A program made the translations under genes and the position numbers. The notes below the pieces were generated by a model. That model was given only the letters and a program-made list of their open reading frames with translations. It searched no databases and had not been told where the DNA came from. This document shows positions 22,077-32,679 of a DNA stretch of 64,000 bases, one piece after another (position 1 is the first letter of the stretch; each line of letters begins with the position of its first letter). The stretch comes from Agroathelia rolfsii (taxonomy: Eukaryota > Basidiomycota > Agaricomycetes > Amylocorticiales > Amylocorticiaceae): the NCBI GenBank assembly GCA_018343915.1, contig JABRWF010000004.1:3844001-3908000 (forward strand). Direction: 5' to 3'.

Positions 22077-23646
22077 TCAAGTGGTATCCATAGTATACAT
22101 TCCCTCGCCTGTAACAACCTTTCTATTCATCTCAGCGAGTTCACTTGCTTCCTTTTCCTCCATCGCTTGCAACAATGCATCAACATCTGGTGATATTGTA
22201 AAACGTTTGTTCACTTCGCCAATGGCGCAGAGTCGCTGCTTTTTCGAGTCCGTGTAGACAGCCTCTTGATAGAAAGAGGGCTGTGTTGATGCGTTTACCT
22301 ATGAATGGATTAGAGAGGAAAATGTGACTGGGTGAAGAGAATCTAACCTCGAGGAGAATGTTGTTTTGCAAACGAATCTTAACGGCCCCGCTTCGATAAA
22401 ATTCGAGTTGCCCAATCGTACCATCTACTTTCTTCGCGGTAGACGTTTGCGCATCCCCTTCTTGTTTGACGGATGTTTCCGACTTTACATCAGCAGCAAA
22501 TGAAACACGTTTGCCTCCAGCAGCGTCTGACTCTATTGTAGCGTCTTGATCGATTTCCATATTTGAACCAGATGTCCAGTCGGGGAAAGGTGCAGGAAAC
22601 GCAAATACGTATAGGCGATTGTTTTTGAATCCTTCGTCATCCTATTCAAATATATAAGGAAGATACTGAAGACAGGGTCTACGGGCACATACCTCCATCG
22701 TTTCTGCTCGCGAAAAGTCCTCAATTATGTCCTCGAGCTCTTCCTCTTCTTCGCTCTCGCTCAGGTCCAGAGCATTCGCTAGATCAACCTCACCCGCGGC
22801 GGCGGCCTTCTCCATATCAATGACTTCCTCCATTTTGGTTGTTGCTAGCGGTTTGCGATGAGACATATTCATTAATCATCATAACCATGAAACTTACCGG
22901 CTCCACTAAGAGGCTTTTCAACCTCGACCTTGATTGCCTTCTTCGCCTTTTTGTTTCCTTCGCGTTCCCTTTTTAGACTCTCTGGAGCCATCCAATCCAT
23001 CCTCCCTACATGATCCATGTCGATAATTTCTACGCCATCATCAGGCTCCGAGTATACCTCTTCTTCCTCGTCGATAGGTTTTTCATCTTTCGATTTGACA
23101 TCGTCGTCCCTGATATATCCCCTATCTTTTGCCCCAGAAGAAACCTCCCCCTTCCCAGACCCTACTCCATCCCCAGTAGCTGACAGGGGGGGCGCAGGAG
23201 CGAAATTACTGCGCGAAGGTACACCGCGGCGGGTGGAGGGACCACCCATTGAGGGACCCATGGCGAACGGACCGCTGGCGACCATCTCTACCGACGGTCT
23301 TGGGCCAGAATCACCCCTTCCACGACCTCTTCCATCACCACGGCCTCGTCCTCTACCGCGAGCGGGAGCAGTGACAGGAGCTGGTTCCGCTGGTTGTTCC
23401 TGGACAATCAATCAGTTTCAGAGATACGAGCAGAAAAAGGAGTCAAGACGCACCTGTTTGGCCTCTTCCTTCTTACGACGTGGCGCAAGGATTGGAGTGA
23501 ACCTCAACTTTGGTGTGTTCGTTGGGCGTTTGGCCAAACTTGGAATCACTTTTCGTTGTGGTGTAGGCTGAGAAGGATCTTGGTCAATATCAGTATTTCA
23601 GAACGTCGCCAAATCGAAGGCGCATGCCTGCCTCGCCGTCAGCCAT
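22077..23646 (-). CDS. RPC53: RNA polymerase III subunit RPC4 (Rpc53)
   Basis: RPC4 is a TFIIF-like subunit of RNA polymerase III involved in termination and reinitiation. MADGEAGMRLRFGD (start 23646) is joined to PTPQRKVIPSLAKRPT and RFTPILAPRRKKEEAKQ. A long Gly-Arg-rich then acidic region follows (RGRGRGRGDGRGRG; DEEEEVYSEPDDG), then VEVEKPLSGA. The conserved C-terminal module reads RLYVFPAPFPDW, GTIGQLEFYRSGAVKIRLQN, ASTQPSFYQEAVYTDS and GEVNKRFTISPDVDALLQ, the family signature. The stop is at 22077. The first intron would be only about 37 nt, so the N-terminal join is uncertain. Confidence 0.85.
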
Positions 23647-24599
23647 TTTGGTTGATTGAGATTGATTGTAGGGTGATGTACAAGGGAGTCGTGTAGGTGA
23701 TGGTGATGGAAATTGTAGAAGAGCGAGTTACAAACAATCTGAAAACAAATTGATGGTGTCTGATCTTTCCGCATGCAAATGTTTCCGCTGACTCCGCGAC
23801 GCGCCGCCGCATACATTCTTGTCGATTCAGCTGCTAGTGACTCCCCCTCTTGCCCGGGTCATCCCTCACGATACACTATGCAGCGCTTCTTCAATGCGGA
23901 CTTTAATTTACTGAGGAGCTGCTGCTATTGGAGCTATCACAAATCAAGACGGTTCAATTCTGATAAAATATCTAGTCAAGTAGTCTACTACTAGTCCTAT
24001 GGACGACTCGGATACCACCAATGCAGCTCGCGCTGGCCTTGCCGTCACCGCTGGTTGCACTCAACTCGCTATTTCATGGCGATGATGCATTAACCCTCCT
24101 ACTCATATCGATGCAAATCATGAATATGAATGAACGTCTTGCACCATGCACGAAAAATAACTATGCATACTTTAGTGACACTTATTACTCTCCATCTAAA
24201 CTCCCTCCGAACATCTGTCATATTCCTGCCCCTAGCCAAATCACACTTGATTCTATCTCTAGAATAACACGCCTCTACGTGAGGGTCGATTGCAACAGGC
24301 TGCTCTGATGATGCGTGTGACAGGTCTTCACAGGTCCAAGTGAGAGTGTGTTGCGAGCGACCATGTCCACGATCACCGCCAGTACGCCGCATGGTCAGCG
24401 TACCAGCACCCGTACAATAAAGTCTAGACCAGGAATCGAGACAAAAGATTGAATGTTGATCGAGCTGTTACACTTACTGGTAACTATCTGTAGGCTCATG
24501 ACAATATTGGAATGACGACTTGACATTTGATTTCATCATCGACCAAGAATATAGTCAACAACGAAATGAAATCATGAGTCCGATGGACGATAAAACCAA
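23647..24599. other. Intergenic, no gene seen
   Basis: This is about 950 bp with only short overlapping frames on both strands (24021-24308, 24099-24392) that show no conserved motif or consistent splicing. Confidence 0.4.
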
Positions 24600-25661
24600 C
24601 ATGTTTGAATTAATCGAAGCGGGGTCAACTCTCCGTCGGTTGCTTCTTGCCCAGTCAGCGACGATCGGATGCAAGAAAATGTGATTTCAGGGATTCAAGC
24701 CATTCAATCACAGCTATTCAAGAAGATTTTGATGTCACTGGCGCTTTTGCTGAGACAAAAAGAACAGTATCATTGACAGTCTGTTGCTTAATTCTGCACT
24801 TCAAGACAGTGTAACTATACTCAATGGATTCTTCGAACAAGACATTGATAGGTCCGACGACTGTTGAGCATGGTGCAGTATGCTCAGTATAGTTAAAGAG
24901 TAGTGACAAGGTCTCGCGGGAGTCGAAATGGCATTCTCCATTGGCAATACAAGAGGCTAACATTAATTTTAGCTCAGAGTGCATAGATACAAAACCGATA
25001 ACCATGCGATCGGAGTTGCCAGGGGAGTTGCAGTTACATATGCATTGGACACGTTTCCACAGGAAGTGCTGTGTTTTATGATCATTGAGACGATAGCCTG
25101 GAATGTCTATGCTGTGTTTTATACTCACGAGGTAACTGCACAGAGAGAAACAGGGCGGACGGGAAATTACTTTTGATTGTTCAACGATCAACTCGCAGCC
25201 GGAAGGCAGTAGCCACTCGTGTAACTCTTCTAATGGTAACTTGATACCGAAAAACATTTTCACTGACAAGTTCTTGAAAGTTGAAAACAGGATGCCGTTT
25301 AACGCAATCTGATGCATATATCAGCAACGTCAACCACCTTCCCGTCATGATCATGATTCAAGTTACCGCGTCACTGCTGCTAGTTCCTGTGAAGACTTGT
25401 TTTGCAAACTTGCACCTTCTAGTCAATTTCGTGCTCTGGCCGTCAGATCTCCAAGTGCATGACATACATACAACACTACATATTTCGCTGGGTATATAAG
25501 CTGCTCATTCTCTAAATTTTGGTCATTACCAATCCACTCAATCTCATCTCAATCCGAGTCACTCTGCGAGTGCTCCAAATCCCATCCGTCTTTGAACAAT
25601 AATCTTCCAATCCATTATCATTCTCTTATAACTTGAACTCACTCGCTCTTTACCCACAAAA
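24600..25661 (+). repeat. Duplicated upstream block and promoter, paralogue 2
   Basis: From about 24600 the sequence resembles blocks upstream of copies 3 (27215) and 4 (32680): TTTCAGGGATT (24687), a CTGCCCTGTTTC-type region (reverse strand, near 25150) and AGACTTGTTTTGCA (25394). Near the gene lie a degenerate CRE-like site (about 25325), a TATA box (25493-25500) and the near-palindrome CACTC-TGC-GAGTG (25560-25572), 90 bp before the ATG. Confidence 0.6.
24718..25317 (-). CDS. Doubtful hypothetical ORF inside the duplicated upstream block
   Basis: An uninterrupted frame of 199 codons reads MHQIALNGILFSTFKNLSVK and LPLEELHEWLLPSGCELIVE at its N-terminus, then becomes Cys/Ser-rich without repeats. 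I do not recognise it. Plausible intron borders (GTAATT...TGCAG near 25160, and GTGAGT near 25130) could shorten it. The homologous sequence upstream of copies 3 and 4 is closed by stops and shifts, so it is either a true gene whose remnants were copied with the promoter block, or a chance frame. Its ATG lies about 345 bp from copy 2 in divergent orientation. Confidence 0.3.
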   Translation of the reverse strand: MHQIALNGILFSTFKNLSVKMFFGIKLPLEELHEWLLPSGCELIVEQSKVISRPPCFSLCSYLVSIKHSIDIPGYRLNDHKTQHFLWKRVQCICNCNSPGNSDRMVIGFVSMHSELKLMLASCIANGECHFDSRETLSLLFNYTEHTAPCSTVVGPINVLFEESIEYSYTVLKCRIKQQTVNDTVLFVSAKAPVTSKSS

Positions 25662-26513
25662 ATGATCAACTTCACTCGTTTCACTTCCTTGATTTTTGTC
25701 GCTATTGCTGCGACTCATATTACTTCGGCCTCCGTCATTCCAGTCAAACGAAGATTTTTCAAGATCGGTATTGTTGATGCCGATGGTATTTTTGACGCAG
25801 GAACCAACCTGCGCGCTGATGCTGGTCTTGATGGCCGTGACGATACTAGTGCTGGACTCGGATTCGACGCTGGTGCTGGTTTTGATGCTGGTGCCGGATT
25901 CGATGCTGGTGCTGGTTTTGACGCAGGTGCCGGGCTTGATATTGGTGCCGGCTTTGGCGCTGGTGCAGGGCTCAGCACAGGAGCTGGTTTAGACATAGGC
26001 GCAGGTATTGGCGCCGGAGCAGGTCTCGGAATTGGCGCTGGCATTAGCATTGGTGCAGGTGCCGATCTTGGGGAAAGCGCTGGCCTCAGTGGAAGTGGTA
26101 ATGTGGGCGGAAGCGGTAGTGCCAACTCTGGTGGAAGTTCAGGCTCCGGATGGGGCACAAGTACTGGCGGTAGTGGCTCATCAAATGCCTCGGGATATTC
26201 AAGCTCGTCAAGCTCAGGCTCCGGATGGGACACGAGTACTGGTAGCAGTAGCTCATCAAGTGCCTCTGGATATTCAAGCTCGTCAAGTCAGTCGAATTCG
26301 TCTGGTAGTGCCCAGGGATCGTCGGGCGAGTCTTCGTCTTCTGGGTACTCTGCCAGTGCCAGTGGGTCGAGCATTTCGGACCAGTACGGGTACTCCGGAG
26401 ACGGACAATGGGGCTACTACAGCTCTTACGCGTACACGAGCGGGTATGCGCAGTCGACGACCCAGTCTGCTTATTCGAGCCAGTCGACGGGGTCAAGCGA
26501 GGAGTGCCGTTAA
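25662..26513 (+). CDS. Secreted Gly/Ser-rich silk-like repeat protein, copy 2
   Basis: The gene is intronless and encodes 283 residues. The signal and pro-region (MINFTRFTSL to SASVIPVKR, with an extra Arg at 31) match the other copies. The Gly-rich region (about 50-150) is the most regular of the four, with about fifteen GAGFDA/GAGLDI-type hexapeptides such as FDAGAGFDAGAGFDAGAG. A compact Ser-rich region contains two near-copies of SGSGWGTSTGGS. The cap is DQYGYSGDGQWGYYSSYAYT and SGYAQSTTQSAYSSQS. The last residues are SSEECR, where the others end in EQYY, so this copy has a C-terminal Cys. The Ser-Pro blocks of copies 1 and 4 are absent. Function is unknown; an extracellular structural protein is inferred. 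Confidence 0.78.
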   Translation: MINFTRFTSLIFVAIAATHITSASVIPVKRRFFKIGIVDADGIFDAGTNLRADAGLDGRDDTSAGLGFDAGAGFDAGAGFDAGAGFDAGAGLDIGAGFGAGAGLSTGAGLDIGAGIGAGAGLGIGAGISIGAGADLGESAGLSGSGNVGGSGSANSGGSSGSGWGTSTGGSGSSNASGYSSSSSSGSGWDTSTGSSSSSSASGYSSSSSQSNSSGSAQGSSGESSSSGYSASASGSSISDQYGYSGDGQWGYYSSYAYTSGYAQSTTQSAYSSQSTGSSEECR

Positions 26514-27214
26514 TCAAAGAAGGGATGCTTTTTTCTTTTACAAATACGGTTCTTTGATGTCATTTCTCTCGTACTTTATTTGATTAATAATCCTGGCATT
26601 CTGTTCGTTTTTTTTTTAAATGGCGTTTGAAACTGTCTTTTTTTTGCTTTACACCTTTGTTTTTCGTTCTTTTAGGTTGGATGACACATGTAAACTTGAA
26701 TCGTTGTTGCAGTTGCATATAGGTAGTAGTATACCCGTCCATTCGTTGAACCACCTAAAATAATGTGCAACAAATGTGGAATCAGGTTAAGAGCTAAAAA
26801 CTATTATTGATATCAAATGATTTAGCATCTCTAGTTACTACTTGCGATAAGGACTTGAAGTCAATCAACCCAAGGTCCTGCAGCTGCTGCCAACTTGATG
26901 CTTTCAAACAGTTTAACAATTCTACATTTAAGCGATTGATCAGTGCATGAGATATTTCGGAGACATGAAGATATTAAAGGTGAAGCAGTGCCTCTATTTG
27001 AGTATTTATCAATGCATGTAGTAGCCTAACTATGAAATGACAGTTGTGATTGTTCAAAAGTTCTTCTAGAACCAAACGAGATCATGATTGCTGTGTTTCT
27101 CAACACTAATAATTTCCTCATTGCTGTAGTATTCAAATATAAACTCCAACGTGCTTCTTTCGGCTATCAGACACCTCGTGTGGCCATTCTAGACCGAATC
27201 GACGTAGCCTATTG
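26514..27214. other. 3' flank of copy 2
   Basis: This region is T-rich and has no gene. It carries the conserved 3' inverted repeat TAGGT (26720-26724) with ACCTA (26753-26757) around a GTAGTATACCCG core, followed by TAATGTGCAACAA. Confidence 0.45.
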
Positions 27215-28312
27215 ACAAGCCGACCCCCATGCTCGTACCAGAGTTGATCATAGTGTCCGCGTAGTTCTCATGTCAAAGAAGAACGAGTTCCAACCGTATC
27301 CATGGCAGAGACCATGAAGCTTGAAGCTTTGTTGGCTACTTGTACTTTTTTCCGGTTAGCGATAATAGGGTGGACGAAAACACAATTTCAGGGATTTGAT
27401 TAATTATCACTGCTCGGAAGGTTCTTCATGTGACCAACACCGTTAATGAGATGAAGGGTCAAAAGAAGGGATTCGGCGTTATGCATTGACGCCATTAATA
27501 CTCTATTGTTTAATAGAGAAAAAGCCACTCTGCAAAAACAGTGTAGAAAAACACAAGTGACTATTGAGACAAGTTGGGAGTGTTGGTCGGAAAGCTATAC
27601 ACGCCAGTAGTGCGGTAAGGTCAAAATACTTGAACGCTGACAGGAAAGCCCTGCTTGAGTTGGGAAGTCACACCGGGGCCAGAGAATGACGAAAATTCAC
27701 TCTAGTCTAAAGTATAGACATCAAGCCGGCGGAGCATACACTGCCAGTGCCATACAATCGAGGTTACCAGGGGTATTATTATTTCACATTCATGAGGTGA
27801 TTATTCACAGAAAAAGGACAGCAGGGTAATTGCTTCAACGGTTCAACCTGAAGCCGCAGGGGAACTCTTCTTGTGCTGGTGGCAATATACCGGACCGGAG
27901 GAGGGTTTCACTCTTGGTGGTAGTAAGTTCCTGAAAGTTACCTGCTTCCGAAGGCGTGGACGACGACCATTCACGTCAGCACGTCACCGTCACTAACGAC
28001 TGCCACCACTACGGTTATGATCATAGTAGTAATCCCTGAGAAAACTTGTTTTAGACATTTGGACCTCGGTTTTATACTCTAACAGCTATATCATAGGATC
28101 TCCAAGTATACGATGCCTCTATAATGTTATGGGTTCTGCTAGGTATATAAGCTGGCTGTTTTCTGGCCTTTGGTCATCATCAATCTACCCCAACTCATCT
28201 CAACCACCCGTCGAGTGCTCCAAATCTCATCAGTCTTTTTTTGAACTAAAATCATCCAACCCGCCCACTATCACTCTCTTCAAACTCGTCACTCACTCAT
28301 AACTCACGAAAA
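27215..28312 (+). repeat. Duplicated upstream block and promoter, paralogue 3
   Basis: The region from about 27215 aligns by eye with 32680-33953: ACACAATTTCAGGGATTT (27381), GGTTCTTCATGTGA (27420), GGGTCAAAAGAAG, and CATCAAGCCGGCGGAG. Near the gene lie TCACGTCA (27971-27978), a TATA box (28144-28151) and a degenerate copy of the leader palindrome, CACCC-GTC-GAGTG (28205-28217), 96 bp before the ATG. Confidence 0.65.
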
Positions 28313-28987
28313 ATGAACACCTTCACTCATCTTACTTCTTTGATTTTTGTCGCTATTACTGCGTCCCAAATAACATCAGCCTCCGTCGTCCCAGTCAAAC
28401 GAACATTATATGGCGGTGCCGGTCTTGAGGCTGACGCAGGCCTGGATGCCGGTGCCAGTCTGGGTGCTGGTGCTGGTTTCGGTGGATATGGGGCTTTAGG
28501 TGCTGACGCAGGTCTTGCTGCTGGCGCGGACTTCGGTGCTGGTGCTGGCCTCGACGCTGGTGCTGGCTTCGGCGCAGGAGTCGGCCTCGATGCGGGTGCT
28601 GGAATTGGTGCTGGTGCAGGCTTTGGAATCGGCTTCGGCATTGGTGGAGGCGCAGGCCTTGGCGGAGGTGCTGGCCTTGACGGAAGCGGCACCGCCGGTT
28701 CTGGTGGAAGCTCAGAATCCGGATCCGGTATGAGCGCTAGTGGCAGCTACGGTAGCCCAGCAGGCGCCTCAGGAAACTCGGATGGATCGAATTCGTCCGG
28801 CAGCAATCAAGGATCGTCGGGCGCGTCTTCCGAGTCGATCGAGTCGAGCGAATCGGAGCAGTACGGAAACCCTGGAGAGGGACAATGGGGCTACTACAGT
28901 TCTTACTCGTACACGAGCGGGTATGCGCAATCAACCCAGTCGGCTTATTCAAGCCAGGCGACCCGTGGAAGCGAGCAATATTATTAA
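28313..28987 (+). CDS. Secreted Gly/Ser-rich silk-like repeat protein, copy 3
   Basis: This is the shortest copy: intronless, 224 residues. The N-terminus MNTFTHLTSLIFVAI to SASVVPVKR ends in the Kex2-type Lys-Arg at 29-30, and the mature protein starts TLYGGAGLEADAG, close to copy 4. The Gly-rich region (31-130) alternates LDAGAG, FGAGAG and IGAGAG hexapeptides and ends in GFGIGFGIGGGAGLGGG. A short Ser/Asn-rich linker leads to the cap EQYGNPGEGQWGYYSSYSYT, SGYAQSTQ and ends in GSEQYY. It has no cysteine in the mature part. It gives the minimal architecture of the family: signal, pro-site, Gly repeat, short Ser linker and cap. Confidence 0.78.
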   Translation: MNTFTHLTSLIFVAITASQITSASVVPVKRTLYGGAGLEADAGLDAGASLGAGAGFGGYGALGADAGLAAGADFGAGAGLDAGAGFGAGVGLDAGAGIGAGAGFGIGFGIGGGAGLGGGAGLDGSGTAGSGGSSESGSGMSASGSYGSPAGASGNSDGSNSSGSNQGSSGASSESIESSESEQYGNPGEGQWGYYSSYSYTSGYAQSTQSAYSSQATRGSEQYY

Positions 28988-29649
28988 TCAAAGGGGGCTA
29001 CTTTTTTTCGGAATATGGTTCTTTGATATCATTTATCTTTCTTTGTGCTAGTTGATCACTCGATTTAGTTCTTTTCTTTTTAATTTCACATTTGGAAACC
29101 TTTGTTTACTTTTCACCTTCACTCACTCGAGCGTTTCTGATTTTTTTTTTCGAGTTGAATTACACCTGTAAATTGTTGTTGCGTATAGGTAGTGGTATAA
29201 GCTTTATGCATTTCCTTAACACATGTTGAACTTGATAAGCGCTTTTTTTAGATGCTTTGAAGAGGGCAATAGGAATGGTACCCCATTTACTCTCATTCAG
29301 TTGGTTTTGTCTGGGTAGTACTATCCCGGTAGGTTACTGTGATATTCACGAACAGGTCATATCCTATACCTCAACTCTTCCAGATAATTTAATAATACTT
29401 TCAGTTCCAGGCTAAGTTCCGATTTTTTAATCTTTTCTCACTGAATACGCTGATCTCAACAAAGTCCATGTGCCGAACTCGCAACGAATTCCAATCTTTA
29501 TTGCTCACAACACTTGACTCTAGCCTCCGAGACATATTATGTTCATGATGACACCAACCCAGATTTATTCATGACAAGTTAGACTGTCACCAGCTTTCCT
29601 TCGCCTCGTGGGCTATCTATCTGGGATAAAAGAGTAGCTCAGCTTCCCA
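28988..29649. other. 3' flank of copy 3
   Basis: This stretch contains T-rich tracts and one half of the conserved 3' element (ATAGGTAGTGGTATA, near 29184). No gene is seen. Confidence 0.4.
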
Positions 29650-29741
29650 TGCGGACGTTTAGTCAGCTAACAAACCTCATCCTTCCCTACCTAAACAAGG
29701 CATGCTTACAACAAATGCCTCTGATATTACGCCATAGTACC

Positions 29742-30450
29742 TATTCGGAGGTGCTCGCAATATATGGCCTGTTGAAGTTTTCTACGTCGGCTTAGGTGAG
29801 GATTCGTCTCTTATGCCCCACTTAAGGCGTCTACGTATTATAATACCCGACGTGCACATCCAGGTATCTCCCCCTAGTTTTTCGGCTTTGAGTCAGTTTT
29901 TATGCACTAGGAAGACATCTCTAAAGCCCTTGGATATAGAGTTAAATCCACGAAGCTGGCCAGATTTTCCAGCTCTCCTTCCCTCCTTGAATCAATTCCA
30001 TGTTCTTGGAATTGGTCCCAGTACAATACATATATATGTTCCATTCCTGACCAGATGGAATCTCTGGCTGGTCATTTATCGCCGGACATGCGGGCTCTGC
30101 GACTCAGCATAAGTGAGGCTCAGACTGGCCCATGGATTCTTCATAGATTGGTACGTGTGTATTGCCAGTATATTTTCACTACATCTTCTTTCTCAGCGAC
30201 ATTATTTAGTTGGCGTATATTGATACTTTTACAAATCTGGAATTCATTCATATTAACACCCCATGGACACAAGTTTGTGCAGTAGAGGATGTTTACCATC
30301 TAAATCGACTTGAAATGGCTATACTCGATATGCATGTGTGGGAGCTTCGACGTAATCAGATGGAACGGTATCGCCTTACTTATAGCCGTCATGGAAGTTT
30401 CAGTTCCAATCTACTTAAGACTTTCCAAGCGCAAAAGCTGCTTGGCTGAC
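29742..30450 (+). pseudogene. F-box/LRR-like fragment
   Basis: Translated segments read FGGARNIWPVEVFYVGLGED, MPHLRRLRIIIPDVHIQ, LKPLDIELNPRSWPDFPALL, then MESLAGHLSPDMRALRLSIS and, after an intron at about 30151-30211, LAYIDTFTNLEFIHINTPWT to the stop after QKLLG (30450). The leucine-spaced pattern (LRRLRI, MRALRL, LEFIHI) is that of the LRR-like half of Agaricomycete F-box proteins. No F-box is found upstream, and joining the two halves needs a short or odd splice near 30020-30055. It is therefore best read as a 5'-truncated relic sitting between duplicated copies 3 and 4. Confidence 0.4.
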
Positions 30451-31156
30451 AACGCAGTTAACTTGAAGCCTTGATCACAATAAGTTGACGGGCCATTCCC
30501 CTAGACTGAATGATCAATCCAGGTGGCATGGGCTCGCTGTACTTACCCTGAGCGATGCCGTTAGCTTTAAAATGTGCGTTGCTCAGGTACGATTGGTCTA
30601 CGCACCCCCATAAACCACTGTCAAAAACAGTCCTAAATAACCTATGGCAATATTCTGCAATTATTAGCATCCAAATGCGAGCTCTTGTACTTTAAAGTAT
30701 CCGTCAAGGGATCTTTGTCACTGTATTGCTACTTACTGAGCACTATGATGAGCTGCTAAGGTTAACTCGCAAGAGCTTATGGCATTTCGTCATTGAATCG
30801 CCAATGAATGTGCCTCAGAGGATCGTGGACGACTGTTACAATGACAAACGACTAATTCCGGGTCCGGAATAGCTACTAAGTTCTTAGACACGTGGCTTAC
30901 TAGTACATCTGACACTTTATTGGGTACTGGTGTAGGGCCTGGGTTATGAACAATGCGGATTTCCCGCTTATCGGCAACTACAGCTGAATAATCATGACCA
31001 CTCATGATTGCTCATGCATGAGCATGCATGACTCAATGGTTGCTGTTCTCCCCCATAAATGGAGCACTAATATCGCATCTACAGTTACTGAATCACCATC
31101 ACACCCCTCGTTCATTTATCAACTGCGATTGCTACTCGATTGAGGACTGTGTAATC
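30451..31156. other. Intergenic, no gene seen
   Basis: This is about 700 bp, including the NmrA-like gene's promoter. TGCATGAGCATGCATGACTC (31014-31033) is a small repeated ATGCATG motif. Confidence 0.4.
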
Positions 31157-32412
31157 ATGTCAAAATTAATTGTTGTTCTCGGTGCTACGGGCATTCAGGT
31201 CTGTACAACATTCTTATGGACACTCACAGCTTTCTCACTATTACTATCTAATGCAGGGCGGCTCTGTCATCAGAGCTTTGCTCGAAGATAAAACAACGCA
31301 ATGGAAGATAAGGGCTATAAGCCGCGATCCAGCCAAACCTGCTGCAAAAGCACTGGAGTCACAAGGTATTGAGGTTGTACAAGCGGATGTTAACGACAAG
31401 GACTCGCTCATCGCTGCATTTAGGGTCAGTGCGATGGCTCATTTGCATGTTTTTACAGAATGACTAAATAACCCGAATTGGATATAGGGTGCTAACGTTG
31501 TATTTGGTGTGACTGACTTTGTGGGAATCTTCTTCCGTGAACTCACCCGCGAGAATGTTACACCTGCGTTCCCCGGCCAAACGGTCAACGAGCGCGCATA
31601 CGATGCTGAAGTTGCGAATGGAAGGAATATTGTCGACGCCGTTGACAGCATCGCAGACACAACACTAGAACGGTTCATTTGGTCGGAGCTGCCTGCCACA
31701 AAACGCATCAGTAATGGAAAATACACCCAGGTGTATCATTTCGACTCCAAAGCGGAAGTTACGGACTACATTAAATCGAAGCCTAATGTGGCGGCCAAAA
31801 CTTCCTATCTCCAGGTTACAATATATTTGAATAACTGGGAGTGGTCAAAAGTACTTCTGCCTGTCCGGGTATGTTTTTTTTTTAAGATTGATGCTTCATG
31901 GATTGATGAATGTACTCAAATGACAACCCCAGGCTTCGGATGGTGTGTTAGAGCTTAGACTGAGTGCTTCCCCGAGCGCCACTTACCCATTTATCGATGC
32001 GATTAAGGATACTGGCAAGTTCGCCAAGGCGCTCCTGGCCCTTCCTGCGGGACAGACGCTTCTCGCTGTCTCAGAGGAAGTTTCCTGGCCAGATTATGTT
32101 GCCATCTGGAGCAAGGTCACCGGCAAAACTATTCGGTATAAGCAAGTCTCTCCTGAAGAGTTTGTCACCACTGCACCGGCCAGTCTTGGTGAAGAAATAA
32201 GACAAATGTATGATTACATAGGAGAGTTTGGGTTTAGTGGCCATCAATCTGGGGTTCTTCGACCTAAAGACGTGAGTATTTCGCTTTATAACTTGAATCG
32301 TGTTACTTTACGATATTTAAACTAATATTTTGACTAGTTGGGCCTTGATAAGAGCGCCACGACTATTGAGGAATACATGCGATCTGTTAATTGGTCGTCT
32401 GTACTGGCGTGA
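31157..32412 (+). CDS. NmrA-like NAD(P)-binding protein
   Basis: This is an atypical short-chain dehydrogenase of the NmrA/HSCARG group, thought to sense NADP/NADPH or act as a reductase. The start at 31157 gives MSKLIVVLGATGIQ, joined after the first intron to GGSVIRALLEDKTTQWKIRA; GATGIQGG is the dinucleotide-binding loop. Further parts read AISRDPAKPAAKAL, VVQADVNDKDSLIAAF, GANVVFGVTDF, NIVDAVDSIADTTLERFIWS, VYHFDSKAEVTDYIKSK, then WPDYVAIWSKVTGKTIRY and the last exon LGLDKSATTIEEYMRSVNWS, with a stop at 32412. Four introns keep the frame. The length (about 330 residues) fits the family. A regulatory role would be inference. Confidence 0.82.
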
Positions 32413-32679
32413 ATTATTCACCACCCTTGTTTCAGGGTGCTCCCTATTGATAGTGGATTTCTGGTATCGAATCGCACGGTGTAATTTGCAATATAGCACT
32501 GAAAATCATATTTTTATTTTATCCTGGAGTTTCTCCTCTGACATTCCATCAATTCCTAATATTGAGGGAAAATGATTTCGCGCATTTAAAAAATCGTGGT
32601 CATGGTGCTAGTTTTGTTTAGCATATAATAGCATATATCCTGTCTTACACTTTTACAATTGACTCGTATATATCACATT

